From NCBI GenBank assembly GCA_903832475.1, contig CAILBQ010000205.1:1-12502 (forward strand): a DNA stretch of 12,502 nucleotides. The letters are read 5' to 3'. Below the pieces are notes generated by a model. The model was not told the DNA's origin. It saw only the letters and a program-made list of their open reading frames with translations, and did not search any database. Positions within the stretch are counted from its first letter, which is position 1; each line of letters starts with the position of its first letter. Shown in pieces: positions 1 through 6,745 of the stretch. The stretch comes from an uncultured Acidobacteriota bacterium. Its GTDB lineage: Bacteria; Acidobacteriota; Terriglobia; Terriglobales; Acidobacteriaceae. Both the position numbers and the translations under genes were made by a program.

Positions 1-1
1 G

Positions 2-1357
2 ACAGCCGTAGCCGTCCCTGACGACCAGACCATCGGCCGCTCCGCTATGCGCAAAGCCACCTGGCATCTCATTCCGCTGATCGCGCTCGGCTACGGCGTG
101 GCCTACATGGATCGGGTCAACATCAGCTTTGCCCAGCTGCAGATGAACCAGAAACTCCACTTCAGCTCGACCGTCTACGGTGTTGGCGCCAGCTTGTTCT
201 TCGTCAGCTACGCGGCCTGTGAAATCCCTTCCAACCTGCTGCTTTACCGCTTCGGTGCGCGCCGCTGGCTGGCCCGCATCATGGTCACCTGGGGTCTGCT
301 GGCCATGGGAATGATGTTTGTCCGCACCGCCAACCAGTTCTACGTCATGCGCTTCCTGCTGGGCATGGCCGAGGCCGGCTTTTTTCCCGGGGTTCTCTTC
401 TACCTGACGCAGTGGTTTCCCGCCCACTTTCGCGCCCGCACGATCAGCCGCTTTTACGTCTCGCTTCCGCTTAGTTCCGTCGTGATGGGAGGCCTGGCTG
501 GCGTTCTTTTCCATCTCGACGGGCTGTTCCGTTTGTCCGGCTGGCAATGGCTTTTCCTGGTGGAAGGCATGCCGCCCGTCCTGCTCAGCCTTTTCTTCCT
601 GAAATACTTGCCGGATTCCCCCAAAGCGGCCAAATGGCTGAATGAAGGCGAGCGCTCCTGGATCGAGAAGCAACTTGCCGCTGAAGGAGCCGATACCCCC
701 GGCGGCCATCTGCCCGATCCGCATGCGACCAGCGTCGCCGGGGCTCTGGCCGAGCCGCGCGTGTGGCTGTTCGGCATCGTGAACATGCTCATGTTGGGCA
801 CAAGCTACGCCTACGGCTTTTACGCGCCCATCCTCATCCAGAAACTGACCGGCCTGAACGTGACCCGGGTCGGCTTCATCATTGCCGGCTTTGGGCTGCT
901 GGGCGGCGCAGGCATGCTCTTGAACGCATGGCTTTCCGACCGCAACCGGGAGGGCTACCTGCACATCATCATTCCCTGCGTCCTCGAGGCGGCTTGCTTC
1001 GTCGTGGTAGCGCTTACCATGAATCCCTGGATTGCTCTGCCCGGTTTTGCCCTGATGTTTTTCTTGCATAACGCCATGCAGGGGCCGCTGCTGGCCTTAC
1101 CGACTACCTTTTTGAAAGGCAAGGGAGCTGCGGCCGGGCTGGCGACCATCAACATGATCGGCATTCTCGGAGGAGTCTTCGGGCCTTCTGCCATGGGCTG
1201 GGCGCGCGACTTCACGGGCAGCTATCAGAGCGGGCTGGGATTTCTGTCGGTCGTGATGCTGACCGCCGCTGGTATCGTGGGATTGCTCCAGTTCCAGACG
1301 CGCAGACGGCGCAGACTCCTTCCGATCGTCGAGACCAGCCCAAATGCAAGCTCCTAA
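2..1357 (+). CDS. MFS transporter, anion:cation symporter (ACS) type; 5' end outside window
   Basis: This is an inner-membrane major facilitator permease with about 12 hydrophobic segments. It probably imports a small organic anion by proton symport. Counting from the ATG at 47, the first helix carries the ACS-type AYMDRVNISFA segment (residues 19-29). A motif-A-like loop (RFGARRW, 68-74) follows helix 2, and GMAEAGFFPG (106-115) precedes the conserved QWFP..RAR stretch. The reading frame is open from base 2 to 47 and encodes a plausible ACS N-terminus (TAVAVPDDQTIGRSAM), so the true start is most likely upstream of the window and 47 is an internal Met. The 3' end overlaps the next gene by 14 bases, which implies co-translation. 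The family is clear, but the substrate cannot be read from the sequence. The following OCD-family enzyme hints at an amino-acid-like or hydroxy-acid compound. Confidence 0.9.
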   Translation, partial: TAVAVPDDQTIGRSAMRKATWHLIPLIALGYGVAYMDRVNISFAQLQMNQKLHFSSTVYGVGASLFFVSYAACEIPSNLLLYRFGARRWLARIMVTWGLLAMGMMFVRTANQFYVMRFLLGMAEAGFFPGVLFYLTQWFPAHFRARTISRFYVSLPLSSVVMGGLAGVLFHLDGLFRLSGWQWLFLVEGMPPVLLSLFFLKYLPDSPKAAKWLNEGERSWIEKQLAAEGADTPGGHLPDPHATSVAGALAEPRVWLFGIVNMLMLGTSYAYGFYAPILIQKLTGLNVTRVGFIIAGFGLLGGAGMLLNAWLSDRNREGYLHIIIPCVLEAACFVVVALTMNPWIALPGFALMFFLHNAMQGPLLALPTTFLKGKGAAAGLATINMIGILGGVFGPSAMGWARDFTGSYQSGLGFLSVVMLTAAGIVGLLQFQTRRRRRLLPIVETSPNASS

Positions 1358-2270
1358 GTATTTCCTCGAAGCAGAGATTGCCGCGGTGCTCTCCTACGAG
1401 GCGCTGATACCGGCCATTCGCCAGGCTCTGATGGATTACTCGGCCGGCGTTGTCGACCAGCCTTTGCGCTCCATCCTGCGGGTCAAGGATCTACAAGGCA
1501 ATCCCACCGGGTGGTTTGCCGCCATGCCGGTGATCGCAGGCGAATACATGGCGGTCAAGACCGTCACCTTTTTCCCCGGCAACAGTTCGCTGAGGGACGT
1601 ACCCACGCACTTGGCCATGATCGAGCTGCTTGACCGGGCCACCGGCCTGCCGCTGGCGGTGATGGACGGCCGCCTCATCACGGAAATGCGGACGGCCGCC
1701 GTTTCGGCGGTGGCGGCACTGGCGCTGGCTCCAAGCGCGAAGACGCTGGGCATCCTGGGCAGCGGGGTGCAGGCGCGGTCGCACATCGAGGCGCTCCGCG
1801 TCACGCATCCAGCGTTCCTCGAAGCAGGCGCAATCCGCATCTCCAGCCGCAATGCGGAAAAAGCCGGCGCCCTCGCCGATGAAATGAACGCAGAAGTCGT
1901 GGCCATTGAACAGGCTGCCGCCTGCGACATCGTTCTCACCGTCACCGCCGCGACGCAGCCGGTTTTGCTGGGCAAATGGCTCAAGCAAGGCTCGCTGGTG
2001 ATTGGCGTGGGCGCGGTCAGCCCCACTTCGCGCGAACTGGACGACGAAGTCATGGCGGGAACGCTGATTGCGGAGTCGCGCCAGTGTGCGGAAAACGAAT
2101 CGGGCGACGTGCTCCTGTCGGGTGCGAGAGTCTTTGCGGAAATCGGCGAGGTCTTGGCGGGAACGGCTCTGCCTTTGCCGGCCGGTCGCGTGATTTTCAA
2201 ATCGCTGGGCATGGGGATTGAGGACCTGGTGGGCGCGCGGCTGGTGTGGGAAGCCCTGCGGCACTCTTGA
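1344..2270 (+). CDS. Ornithine cyclodeaminase / mu-crystallin family NAD(P)-dependent enzyme
   Basis: This is a 308-residue cytoplasmic enzyme, the normal length for the ornithine cyclodeaminase/mu-crystallin family. The family includes ornithine cyclodeaminase, ketimine (pyrroline- or piperideine-2-carboxylate) reductases and alanine dehydrogenase. Visible features are the substrate-side Lys72 in AVKTVT, the Arg116-Thr117 pair in ITEMRTAAV, and the Rossmann motif GILGSGVQA (136-144). ISSRN (166-170) ends the second strand, and an Arg there often favours NADP. GVGAVSPTSRELDDEV (221-236) is the conserved cofactor and catalytic segment. The start at 1344 lies inside the end of the transporter gene with no strong ribosome site, so translation is probably coupled. 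The gene also reads as one unit with the exported protein 43 bases downstream. Which reaction it catalyses cannot be decided here; a cyclic-imine reductase in amino-acid catabolism is as likely as true ornithine cyclodeaminase. Confidence 0.9.
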   Translation: MQAPKYFLEAEIAAVLSYEALIPAIRQALMDYSAGVVDQPLRSILRVKDLQGNPTGWFAAMPVIAGEYMAVKTVTFFPGNSSLRDVPTHLAMIELLDRATGLPLAVMDGRLITEMRTAAVSAVAALALAPSAKTLGILGSGVQARSHIEALRVTHPAFLEAGAIRISSRNAEKAGALADEMNAEVVAIEQAAACDIVLTVTAATQPVLLGKWLKQGSLVIGVGAVSPTSRELDDEVMAGTLIAESRQCAENESGDVLLSGARVFAEIGEVLAGTALPLPAGRVIFKSLGMGIEDLVGARLVWEALRHS

Positions 2271-2313
2271 GGCTCATTTGCGATACTGGCGTGGGTAACG
2301 AAGAGAGGTAGCC

Positions 2314-3687
2314 ATGACAGCAATCGGGAATGACGGCGGCTGGACACGCCGCGAATTTGTAAACCGTTCCCTTGGCTCTGCGGCGGCTCTCGCCCTGGCC
2401 GGGCGCGACGCACTTGCACTACCTGCTCCGTTGCGCGGCCGCTTTGTGACCCATGTTTCGGTGGTGCGCGTGAACCAGATCGAAGTAACCCCGACCAAAA
2501 ACGTTGGGGAAGACGAAGCCCCACTCAACAGCCCGGACCACATTCGCACCCGCCGCGAGGCTTTTGCTGCCGGCGCGCCGAATAAGAAGATGACCTGGGC
2601 CATCAGCTGGCTGGCCCTCATTGACCAGCGACAGGAGTACAAGGAAGCGCGTCGCCTGCTGGCCTCCTACCACGACAAGTACGGCGACGAGATAACCTTC
2701 ATCCCCGGCGGCTACTATGCGCCTCTGTACGACATGCGCAAGAACAACCGGCAGACCATCCGCAAGGCGCTGGCGATGATCGAGGAAATGGTCGGGGGCA
2801 AGTACCGGCCGCAGTCGCTTGTGGCGGGGTTCATGGATGCCGACAGCCAGAATTACCTCGCGACGGAAGAAGGCATTCACGTCTGCCAAGGCCAGATATG
2901 GAGCCAGCACGGCATTGACAATGGCGACGGCGACGGCGGCATCTGCTATCCCTACTATCCCAGCCGCGAACACTATCTGAAGCCGGCGCAGGGCAAGGCC
3001 GACTTCATCGACTGCGTTTGCCTGGATGGCTGGACATGCGACTTTCTGCCCGCGCGTCGGCAGGGATTTGAGGGCGGGTTCAACAGCCGCCTGGGCGTGG
3101 GTCCGATCGAATCGGTGGGCAATCTGGGCATCGATGCGGGACGCCTCGAAATGATGGCGACGGTCGCGCAGCACTTCGATACGGGCTACAATCGGAACGG
3201 TTTCGGCTTTGTGACGGCGATATGGGAAGTCTCGATTGGCCATGATCCGGACCTGGCCTGGTGGCTGCAGGCGATGAAAGAGCGCTGGCCTGATACGCAG
3301 GTGATGACCGAAGGCGAATTTGGCCTGGAATGGCGGAAGCACAATCCAGACAACTCACGGCTGAATTACCGCTTCGACGCCAAGGGCACCGGGGCTCCGG
3401 GGTCTGAGAAGGAGCTGGAAATTCAGTGGTTCATGAATAAGGACTTCCGGTTGGCGCTGTTGCGCAACTGGCAGACAGGCGCGCCGCCCGAGGTGATCGA
3501 TTTCACGCGCTACGACCTGAAAGCCGAAGAGCCGCAGGGCCTGCAGCGCGAGTGGAGTCTGATGAACGTGCTGAACCAGAAGGGGACGCGGCCTCAGGAT
3601 AAGCCGGTGAAGCTGGGGCAGTTGTCGCCTGGCGATCGGCAGAGGATCTTCGCACATTATCCGGAGTTGAAAAAGCTGCTGAGCTGA
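2314..3687 (+). CDS. Tat-exported protein resembling DUF3863 family
   Basis: This 457-residue protein has a twin-arginine signal: TRREF (11-15), a hydrophobic Ala/Leu-rich stretch (about 19-36) and a likely cut near ALA-LP (34-38). It should therefore be folded before export to the periplasm. The mature part begins VTHVSVVRVNQIEV. It continues with KKMTWAISWLALIDQRQEY (91-109), ITFIPGGYYAPLYD (127-140), GFMDADSQNYLATEEGIHVCQGQIW (172-196) and an acidic, glycine-rich NGDGDGGICYPYYPSREHY stretch (203-221). The order of segments suggests a TIM-barrel deacetylase- or glycosidase-like fold. From memory it matches the DUF3863-type proteins known from Bacteroides; I am moderately sure of that family and know no assigned reaction. 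The start is supported by GAGAGG at 2303-2308. A 6-bp GC hairpin (3688-3693 with 3705-3710) follows the stop but has no T run. Confidence 0.85.
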   Translation: MTAIGNDGGWTRREFVNRSLGSAAALALAGRDALALPAPLRGRFVTHVSVVRVNQIEVTPTKNVGEDEAPLNSPDHIRTRREAFAAGAPNKKMTWAISWLALIDQRQEYKEARRLLASYHDKYGDEITFIPGGYYAPLYDMRKNNRQTIRKALAMIEEMVGGKYRPQSLVAGFMDADSQNYLATEEGIHVCQGQIWSQHGIDNGDGDGGICYPYYPSREHYLKPAQGKADFIDCVCLDGWTCDFLPARRQGFEGGFNSRLGVGPIESVGNLGIDAGRLEMMATVAQHFDTGYNRNGFGFVTAIWEVSIGHDPDLAWWLQAMKERWPDTQVMTEGEFGLEWRKHNPDNSRLNYRFDAKGTGAPGSEKELEIQWFMNKDFRLALLRNWQTGAPPEVIDFTRYDLKAEEPQGLQREWSLMNVLNQKGTRPQDKPVKLGQLSPGDRQRIFAHYPELKKLLS

Positions 3688-3963
3688 GCGCGGGAACTAC
3701 ATATCCGCGCATTGCCCAGTCGTCTCGAAATGCGGTTCACGGAAGACGTGCTGAATGCCGTGGCGGAGTCGTTCGGCCGCGCGCGTCATCTAATCGAATG
3801 CAGGTAGTTTCGGAACGCAAGCCCGGCCACGCGTCCTTTCACTGAGGTCTCTCCTTCCGTAGAATGGAATCAGTCTTCATTTTTTGCTTACTTACCCGCA
3901 GGCGAAGGAAGTCGCGTCTGCAAAACAAAACATCTTCCCCATAACCCTCATACAGGAGTCATC
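3688..3963. other. Intergenic region upstream of ahpC
   Basis: These 276 bases separate the exported protein from ahpC. Just after the stop lies a short GC hairpin (GCGCGG 3688-3693, CCGCGC 3705-3710). Further on, TAGAAT (3860-3865) could be a -10 box for ahpC, with only a poor -35 (TTTCAC, 3837-3842) 17 bases upstream. The same stretch can also fold weakly (TTCC/GGAA inside ACTGA/TCAGT) before a six-T run at 3880-3885. It could therefore be a weak terminator for the upstream genes instead. I cannot separate the two readings. No OxyR- or PerR-like palindrome is evident. Confidence 0.3.
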
Positions 3964-4500
3964 ATGCTGACAGTTGGCGAGCAGTTTCCCTCATTTGATC
4001 TGACCGGAGTTGTCGGTCTGGACCCCAAGAACGCGTTTGAACAAATCTCAAACGAGAGCTATCCCGGTAAGTGGAAAGTGGTCTTCTTCTGGCCCAAGGA
4101 TTTCACCTTTGTGTGCCCGACGGAGATTGCAGCGTTTGGCAAACTGAACCAGGAGTTTCTGGATCGCGATGCGCAGATTCTCGGTGCGAGCATTGATTCG
4201 GATTTCGTTCACCTGGCGTGGCGCAACAACCATGCCGATTTGAAGAATCTGCCTTTCCCCATGCTGTCGGACATCAAGCGCGATTTGTCGGAGCAGCTGG
4301 GCATTCTGGACGTGAAAGCCGGCGTGGCACAGCGCGCGACGTTTATCGTCGATCCGCAGAACGTGATTCGGTTCGTCTACGTGACCGATCTTTCGGTTGG
4401 CCGCAATCCGCAGGAAGTGCTGCGCGTACTGGATGCGCTGCAGACCGATGAGCTCTGCCCGTGCAACTGGAAGAAGGGCGAAGAGACCATCCACGCCTAG
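3964..4500 (+). CDS. ahpC: Alkyl hydroperoxide reductase AhpC (peroxiredoxin, mycobacterial type)
   Basis: This is a cytoplasmic peroxiredoxin of 178 residues that reduces hydrogen peroxide, organic hydroperoxides and peroxynitrite. The peroxidatic cysteine is Cys51 in the DFTFVCPTE motif, with Pro44, Thr48 and Arg124 (QRATFIVD) completing the active site. The C-terminus carries a Cys-Pro-Cys pair (Cys165, Cys167) in DELCPCNWKKG. The Mycobacterium tuberculosis enzyme also has three cysteines in equivalent places, where the second and third act in resolution and handover to AhpD. From memory the whole protein aligns closely with that enzyme, for example in the GKWKVVFFWPKDFTFVCPTE region. The start is fixed by AGGAG at 3954-3958, five bases before the ATG. 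The partner ahpD follows 140 bases later, and no ahpF is seen in the window. Confidence 0.96.
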   Translation: MLTVGEQFPSFDLTGVVGLDPKNAFEQISNESYPGKWKVVFFWPKDFTFVCPTEIAAFGKLNQEFLDRDAQILGASIDSDFVHLAWRNNHADLKNLPFPMLSDIKRDLSEQLGILDVKAGVAQRATFIVDPQNVIRFVYVTDLSVGRNPQEVLRVLDALQTDELCPCNWKKGEETIHA

Positions 4501-4558
4501 GCGGCGGGCCAGACCGCGCCTCTCGGCGCGAAAAGCCTGGTCGCAGATTCAACTGTTG

Positions 4559-4597
4559 TCCCTTATCTGGCTGATTGATCAATAGCCAGGTAAGGGG
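4559..4597 (+). promoter_or_regulatory. Strong palindromic hairpin between ahpC and ahpD
   Basis: Bases 4560-4572 pair with 4584-4596 over 13 bp, interrupted only by one G-T wobble; a further wobble closes 4559-4597. The 11-base loop contains a second perfect palindrome, ATTGATCAAT (4574-4583). No T run follows, so it is not a standard intrinsic terminator. It could be an mRNA processing or stability element that sets the AhpC:AhpD ratio, or a DNA operator for a dimeric regulator. The pairing is directly visible; the role is inference. Confidence 0.55.
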
Positions 4598-4640
4598 CGT
4601 ACGGATGCGATATAGACCATTCAAAGACCGGAGATTCATT

Positions 4641-5192
4641 ATGAGCCTTGACCCCATCATCGATTCATTGCCTGAATATGCCAAAGATCTGAAGCTGAAC
4701 TACTCGTCGCTGGTGCGGAACAACAGCGAATTGACCGAGCAGCAGCTTTGGGGAACGGTGGTCGCGACGGCCATGGCCACGCGCAATGCCAGCTTGACAG
4801 CGGCCGCCTTTGCCGAAGGCGCCAGCCACCTCACGCCGACGGCGCTTGAAGCCGCCAAGGCTGCCGCGGCCATCATGGGCATGAACAACATTTACTACCG
4901 CTTCCACCACCTGAGTTCGAACGAGAAATATGCGACGTTGCCGGCGCGGCTAAGGATGAATGTGCTGCGTACGCATGGGTCTGACCCGGTGGATTTTGAG
5001 CTTTGGTCGCTGGCGGTTTCTGCGGTGAATGGCTGCGGGAAATGCGTAGATGCGCATGAGAAAGTGGTGCGCGAGAAGGGCATTACCGAGGAGCAGATTG
5101 CGGCGGTGGTTCGCGTGGCGGCGGTGATCCATGCGATCGGGCCGGTACTGGATGCAGTGAGCGCCTCGGTGGAAGTTTCGGCGCTGGTCTGA
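4641..5192 (+). CDS. ahpD: Alkyl hydroperoxide reductase adaptor AhpD
   Basis: This 183-residue, all-helical cytoplasmic protein belongs to the AhpD/carboxymuconolactone decarboxylase fold. In the mycobacterial system it regenerates oxidised AhpC, taking electrons from lipoylated dihydrolipoamide succinyltransferase and lipoamide dehydrogenase. The catalytic Cys132-Gly-Lys-Cys135 sits in NGCGKCVDAHE, with His139 four residues on and Glu120 (DFELW) in the proton-relay position. The residue between the cysteines is Lys134 where, as I recall, the M. tuberculosis protein has His. The start at 4641 is chosen because GGAG (4630-4633) lies 7 bases upstream and MSLDPIIDSLPEYAKD matches the usual N-terminus; the frame is open further upstream but crosses the hairpin. 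It is transcribed with ahpC or from its own start downstream of the hairpin. Confidence 0.96.
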   Translation: MSLDPIIDSLPEYAKDLKLNYSSLVRNNSELTEQQLWGTVVATAMATRNASLTAAAFAEGASHLTPTALEAAKAAAAIMGMNNIYYRFHHLSSNEKYATLPARLRMNVLRTHGSDPVDFELWSLAVSAVNGCGKCVDAHEKVVREKGITEEQIAAVVRVAAVIHAIGPVLDAVSASVEVSALV

Positions 5193-5225
5193 GTGCGTTT
5201 GAAGAACTTCAGGCTTTCCAACGAC

Positions 5226-5272
5226 AAAGGGGATCGGCTTTGCTGCGAAGGGAGTCGGAGCCGGTCCTTTTT
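5226..5272 (+). terminator. Intrinsic terminator after ahpCD
   Basis: A 14-base arm (5226-5239) pairs fully, counting a few G-T wobbles, with 5259-5272. The loop is 19 bases, and the 3' arm ends in TTTTT followed by GTTTGTT. It lies 33 bases beyond the ahpD stop, where the ahpCD transcript should end. On the opposite strand only three Ts follow, so it is weak for the converging peptidase gene. Confidence 0.8.
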
Positions 5273-5313
5273 GTTTGTTCAGAATGAACGACCCGGGTCG
5301 GGCGGGGTATCTC

Positions 5314-5353
5314 CATCCCACCCTTGATCACAAAAGCGCGGTCAAGGATGGGG
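5314..5353. repeat. Palindromic intergenic element at ahpD / M28 peptidase junction
   Basis: CCCACCCTTGATC (5317-5329) pairs with the strand running 5340-5352, with one mismatch and one wobble. The loop is ACAAAAGCGC. It begins with CATCCCACCCT, which recurs exactly at 9352-9362 in the other convergent junction of this window. I recall similar CATCCCACCCT...AGGATGGGG palindromes between genes in acidobacterial genomes, but could not verify this. It may be a dispersed non-coding repeat acting as a transcript-end structure. Confidence 0.5.
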
Positions 5354-5422
5354 CATCCTATCGATATTCCGATGCCGGCGTTTCAAGGCCTGTTTTCTGA
5401 ACCCTTGTCTTTGTTCTCAGTC

Positions 5423-6454
5423 TTACGGTTTTCCGCCGGGGTTCCATTCGGGTTTCCAGTCGGTGTTGGCGAGCCAGCGGACGGGTTCAATCATGGACTG
5501 GATGGAGTGGGTGAGGAAGTCGAAGTCGATGTGGGCGATGTCGTCGGAGGGGCGGTGGTAGTCAGTGTGAAGTCCGAAGCTGGAGACGGTCTGGGCGACG
5601 ATGCCTTTCTTGGCCAAGGCGAAATTGTCCGAGCGCTGGAAGAAGTGCTGATCGGGATGGGGATCGGCGGAGATCGCGGCTCCGTGGCTGGCGAGGGTGG
5701 ATCCCAGGTTGGAGCGTTCGTAGCCGGTGAGCCAGAGGGTCTTGTTGGGGAGCTTGGGGTCGGGGCGGCCGATCATTTCGAATTCGAGGTTGAGGGCGAT
5801 CTGGTTGAGCGGGACGGGCGGATGTTCGAGGAAGTATTGGTTGCCATAGCCGCCCAATTCTTCTGAGCCGAAGAGGACGAAGAGGATGGAGCGGCGGGGA
5901 CGCGGTCCCTGGCTGAGCACGCGGGCCAGTTCGAGAACGGCGGTGGTGCCGGAGGCATCGTCGTCGGCTCCGTTGTAGATGGTGTCGCCGTCGTAGGCCT
6001 TGCCCAGGCCGAGATGATCGAGATGGGCGGTGAGCAGGATGACTTCCTTATCGGCGTCGGGGGCGGAGCCTTTGAGCCAGGCCAGGGTATTCCAGGTATC
6101 GGTGCGCTGGTTCTGGTCGAACTGGTTGGCCTTCATGTATTTGTCAAACTGCGGCGACATGTGGGCGGGCAGTGGCGCGTGCTGCAGGTAGCCATCTTCT
6201 CCGGCGGGGGTGAGGCCGAAGGACTGGAAGAGGGAAGCGGCGTAGAGGGCGGCGAGGTGTTCGTCGCGCGTGCCGGAGCCGCGGCCGTGGAGTTCGTCGC
6301 TGGCCAGGAAGTTGAGATCGGCGTGGACGCAAGCGGCGCAGATGGCAGCGGTGGGGTCGCCGGCGATGGGTGTTGCGGCGGAAAGTGAAGGCAAGCAGGC
6401 CAGACACAGGGACAAACCGATCAGGGAAGAGAGCAGGTGGAAACGGGACGGCAT
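5423..6454 (-). CDS. Exported M28 family zinc metallopeptidase
   Basis: This is a 343-residue exported aminopeptidase-like enzyme with two zinc ions. Counted from the ATG at 6454, residues 1-28 form a signal peptide (hydrophobic LLSSLIGLSLCLACLPSLSA). The ligands appear in family order: His144 in LTAHLDHLG, Asp164 in NGADDDASG, Glu198-Glu199 in GSEELGG (catalytic base and ligand), Glu226 in EFEMIGRPD and His300 in DYHRPSDD. Glu226 takes a place where many family members have Asp, but acidic function is kept. The frame stays open upstream to 6589, but the extra 45 residues are basic and unlike a signal, so 6454 is the better start. There is no ribosome site there; instead a TACAAT box lies 6 bases upstream, which suggests a leaderless message. 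The gene converges on ahpD and its substrate peptides are unknown. Confidence 0.93.
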   Translation of the reverse strand: MPSRFHLLSSLIGLSLCLACLPSLSAATPIAGDPTAAICAACVHADLNFLASDELHGRGSGTRDEHLAALYAASLFQSFGLTPAGEDGYLQHAPLPAHMSPQFDKYMKANQFDQNQRTDTWNTLAWLKGSAPDADKEVILLTAHLDHLGLGKAYDGDTIYNGADDDASGTTAVLELARVLSQGPRPRRSILFVLFGSEELGGYGNQYFLEHPPVPLNQIALNLEFEMIGRPDPKLPNKTLWLTGYERSNLGSTLASHGAAISADPHPDQHFFQRSDNFALAKKGIVAQTVSSFGLHTDYHRPSDDIAHIDFDFLTHSIQSMIEPVRWLANTDWKPEWNPGGKP

Positions 6455-6460
6455 GAAGGG

Positions 6461-6466
6461 ATTGTA
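6461..6466 (-). promoter_or_regulatory. -10 box (TACAAT) just before the M28 peptidase start
   Basis: On the minus strand TACAAT, five of six matches to TATAAT, ends 6 bases before the ATG at 6454. This would place the transcript start at or within a base or two of the A. No clear -35 box is seen 16-18 bases upstream. No Shine-Dalgarno sequence is present, consistent with leaderless translation. Confidence 0.4.
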
Positions 6467-6745
6467 AACGTGGCATACGGGGCGGTTTGTGCCACTTCCC
6501 GGCTGTCCCTTCGAACGAAAGTGGTCTATGCTGCGTCTGAATCTCAACGGACGCATTTTCAGAAGGTGGGGCGGCTGCGCCCGTGGCACGGGACAGATCG
6601 CCGATTGGAAGCCGGCCCAATTCGAAACAAGCGGAAACCAGCTGGAAGTTATCCGATACGAAGCAGGCCCCGTTCTGGGACAATAGGCGAGAGCGCTGGC
6701 AGTAGAGTGCGGCGGTAAACGCGCAGGCTTGAAAGAGGAAACGGA

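Noticed and set aside
1436..3342. Long antisense open frames over the OCD-family and exported-protein genes
   Set aside because: They lie wholly opposite well-supported genes. Their products are Arg/Ser/Pro/His-rich with no recognisable domain, as expected from a GC-rich opposite strand.
3688..3710. GC hairpin after the exported-protein gene as intrinsic terminator
   Set aside because: The 6-bp stem is not followed by a T tract. It is only mentioned as a possible weak structure.
3730..3807. 25-codon open frame upstream of ahpC
   Set aside because: It is very short, lacks a ribosome site and has no recognisable product.
5324..5866. Plus-strand open frame of 180 codons at the M28 peptidase end
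   Set aside because: It lies mostly opposite the peptidase C-terminal coding region. Its Gly/Val/Glu-rich product reflects antisense codons, and it starts inside the palindromic element.
6528..6686. Possible 52-codon gene between the M28 peptidase and the propeller lipoprotein
   Set aside because: It has an ATG but no ribosome site and no recognisable product. It lies in the short divergent promoter region; chance is the simpler explanation.
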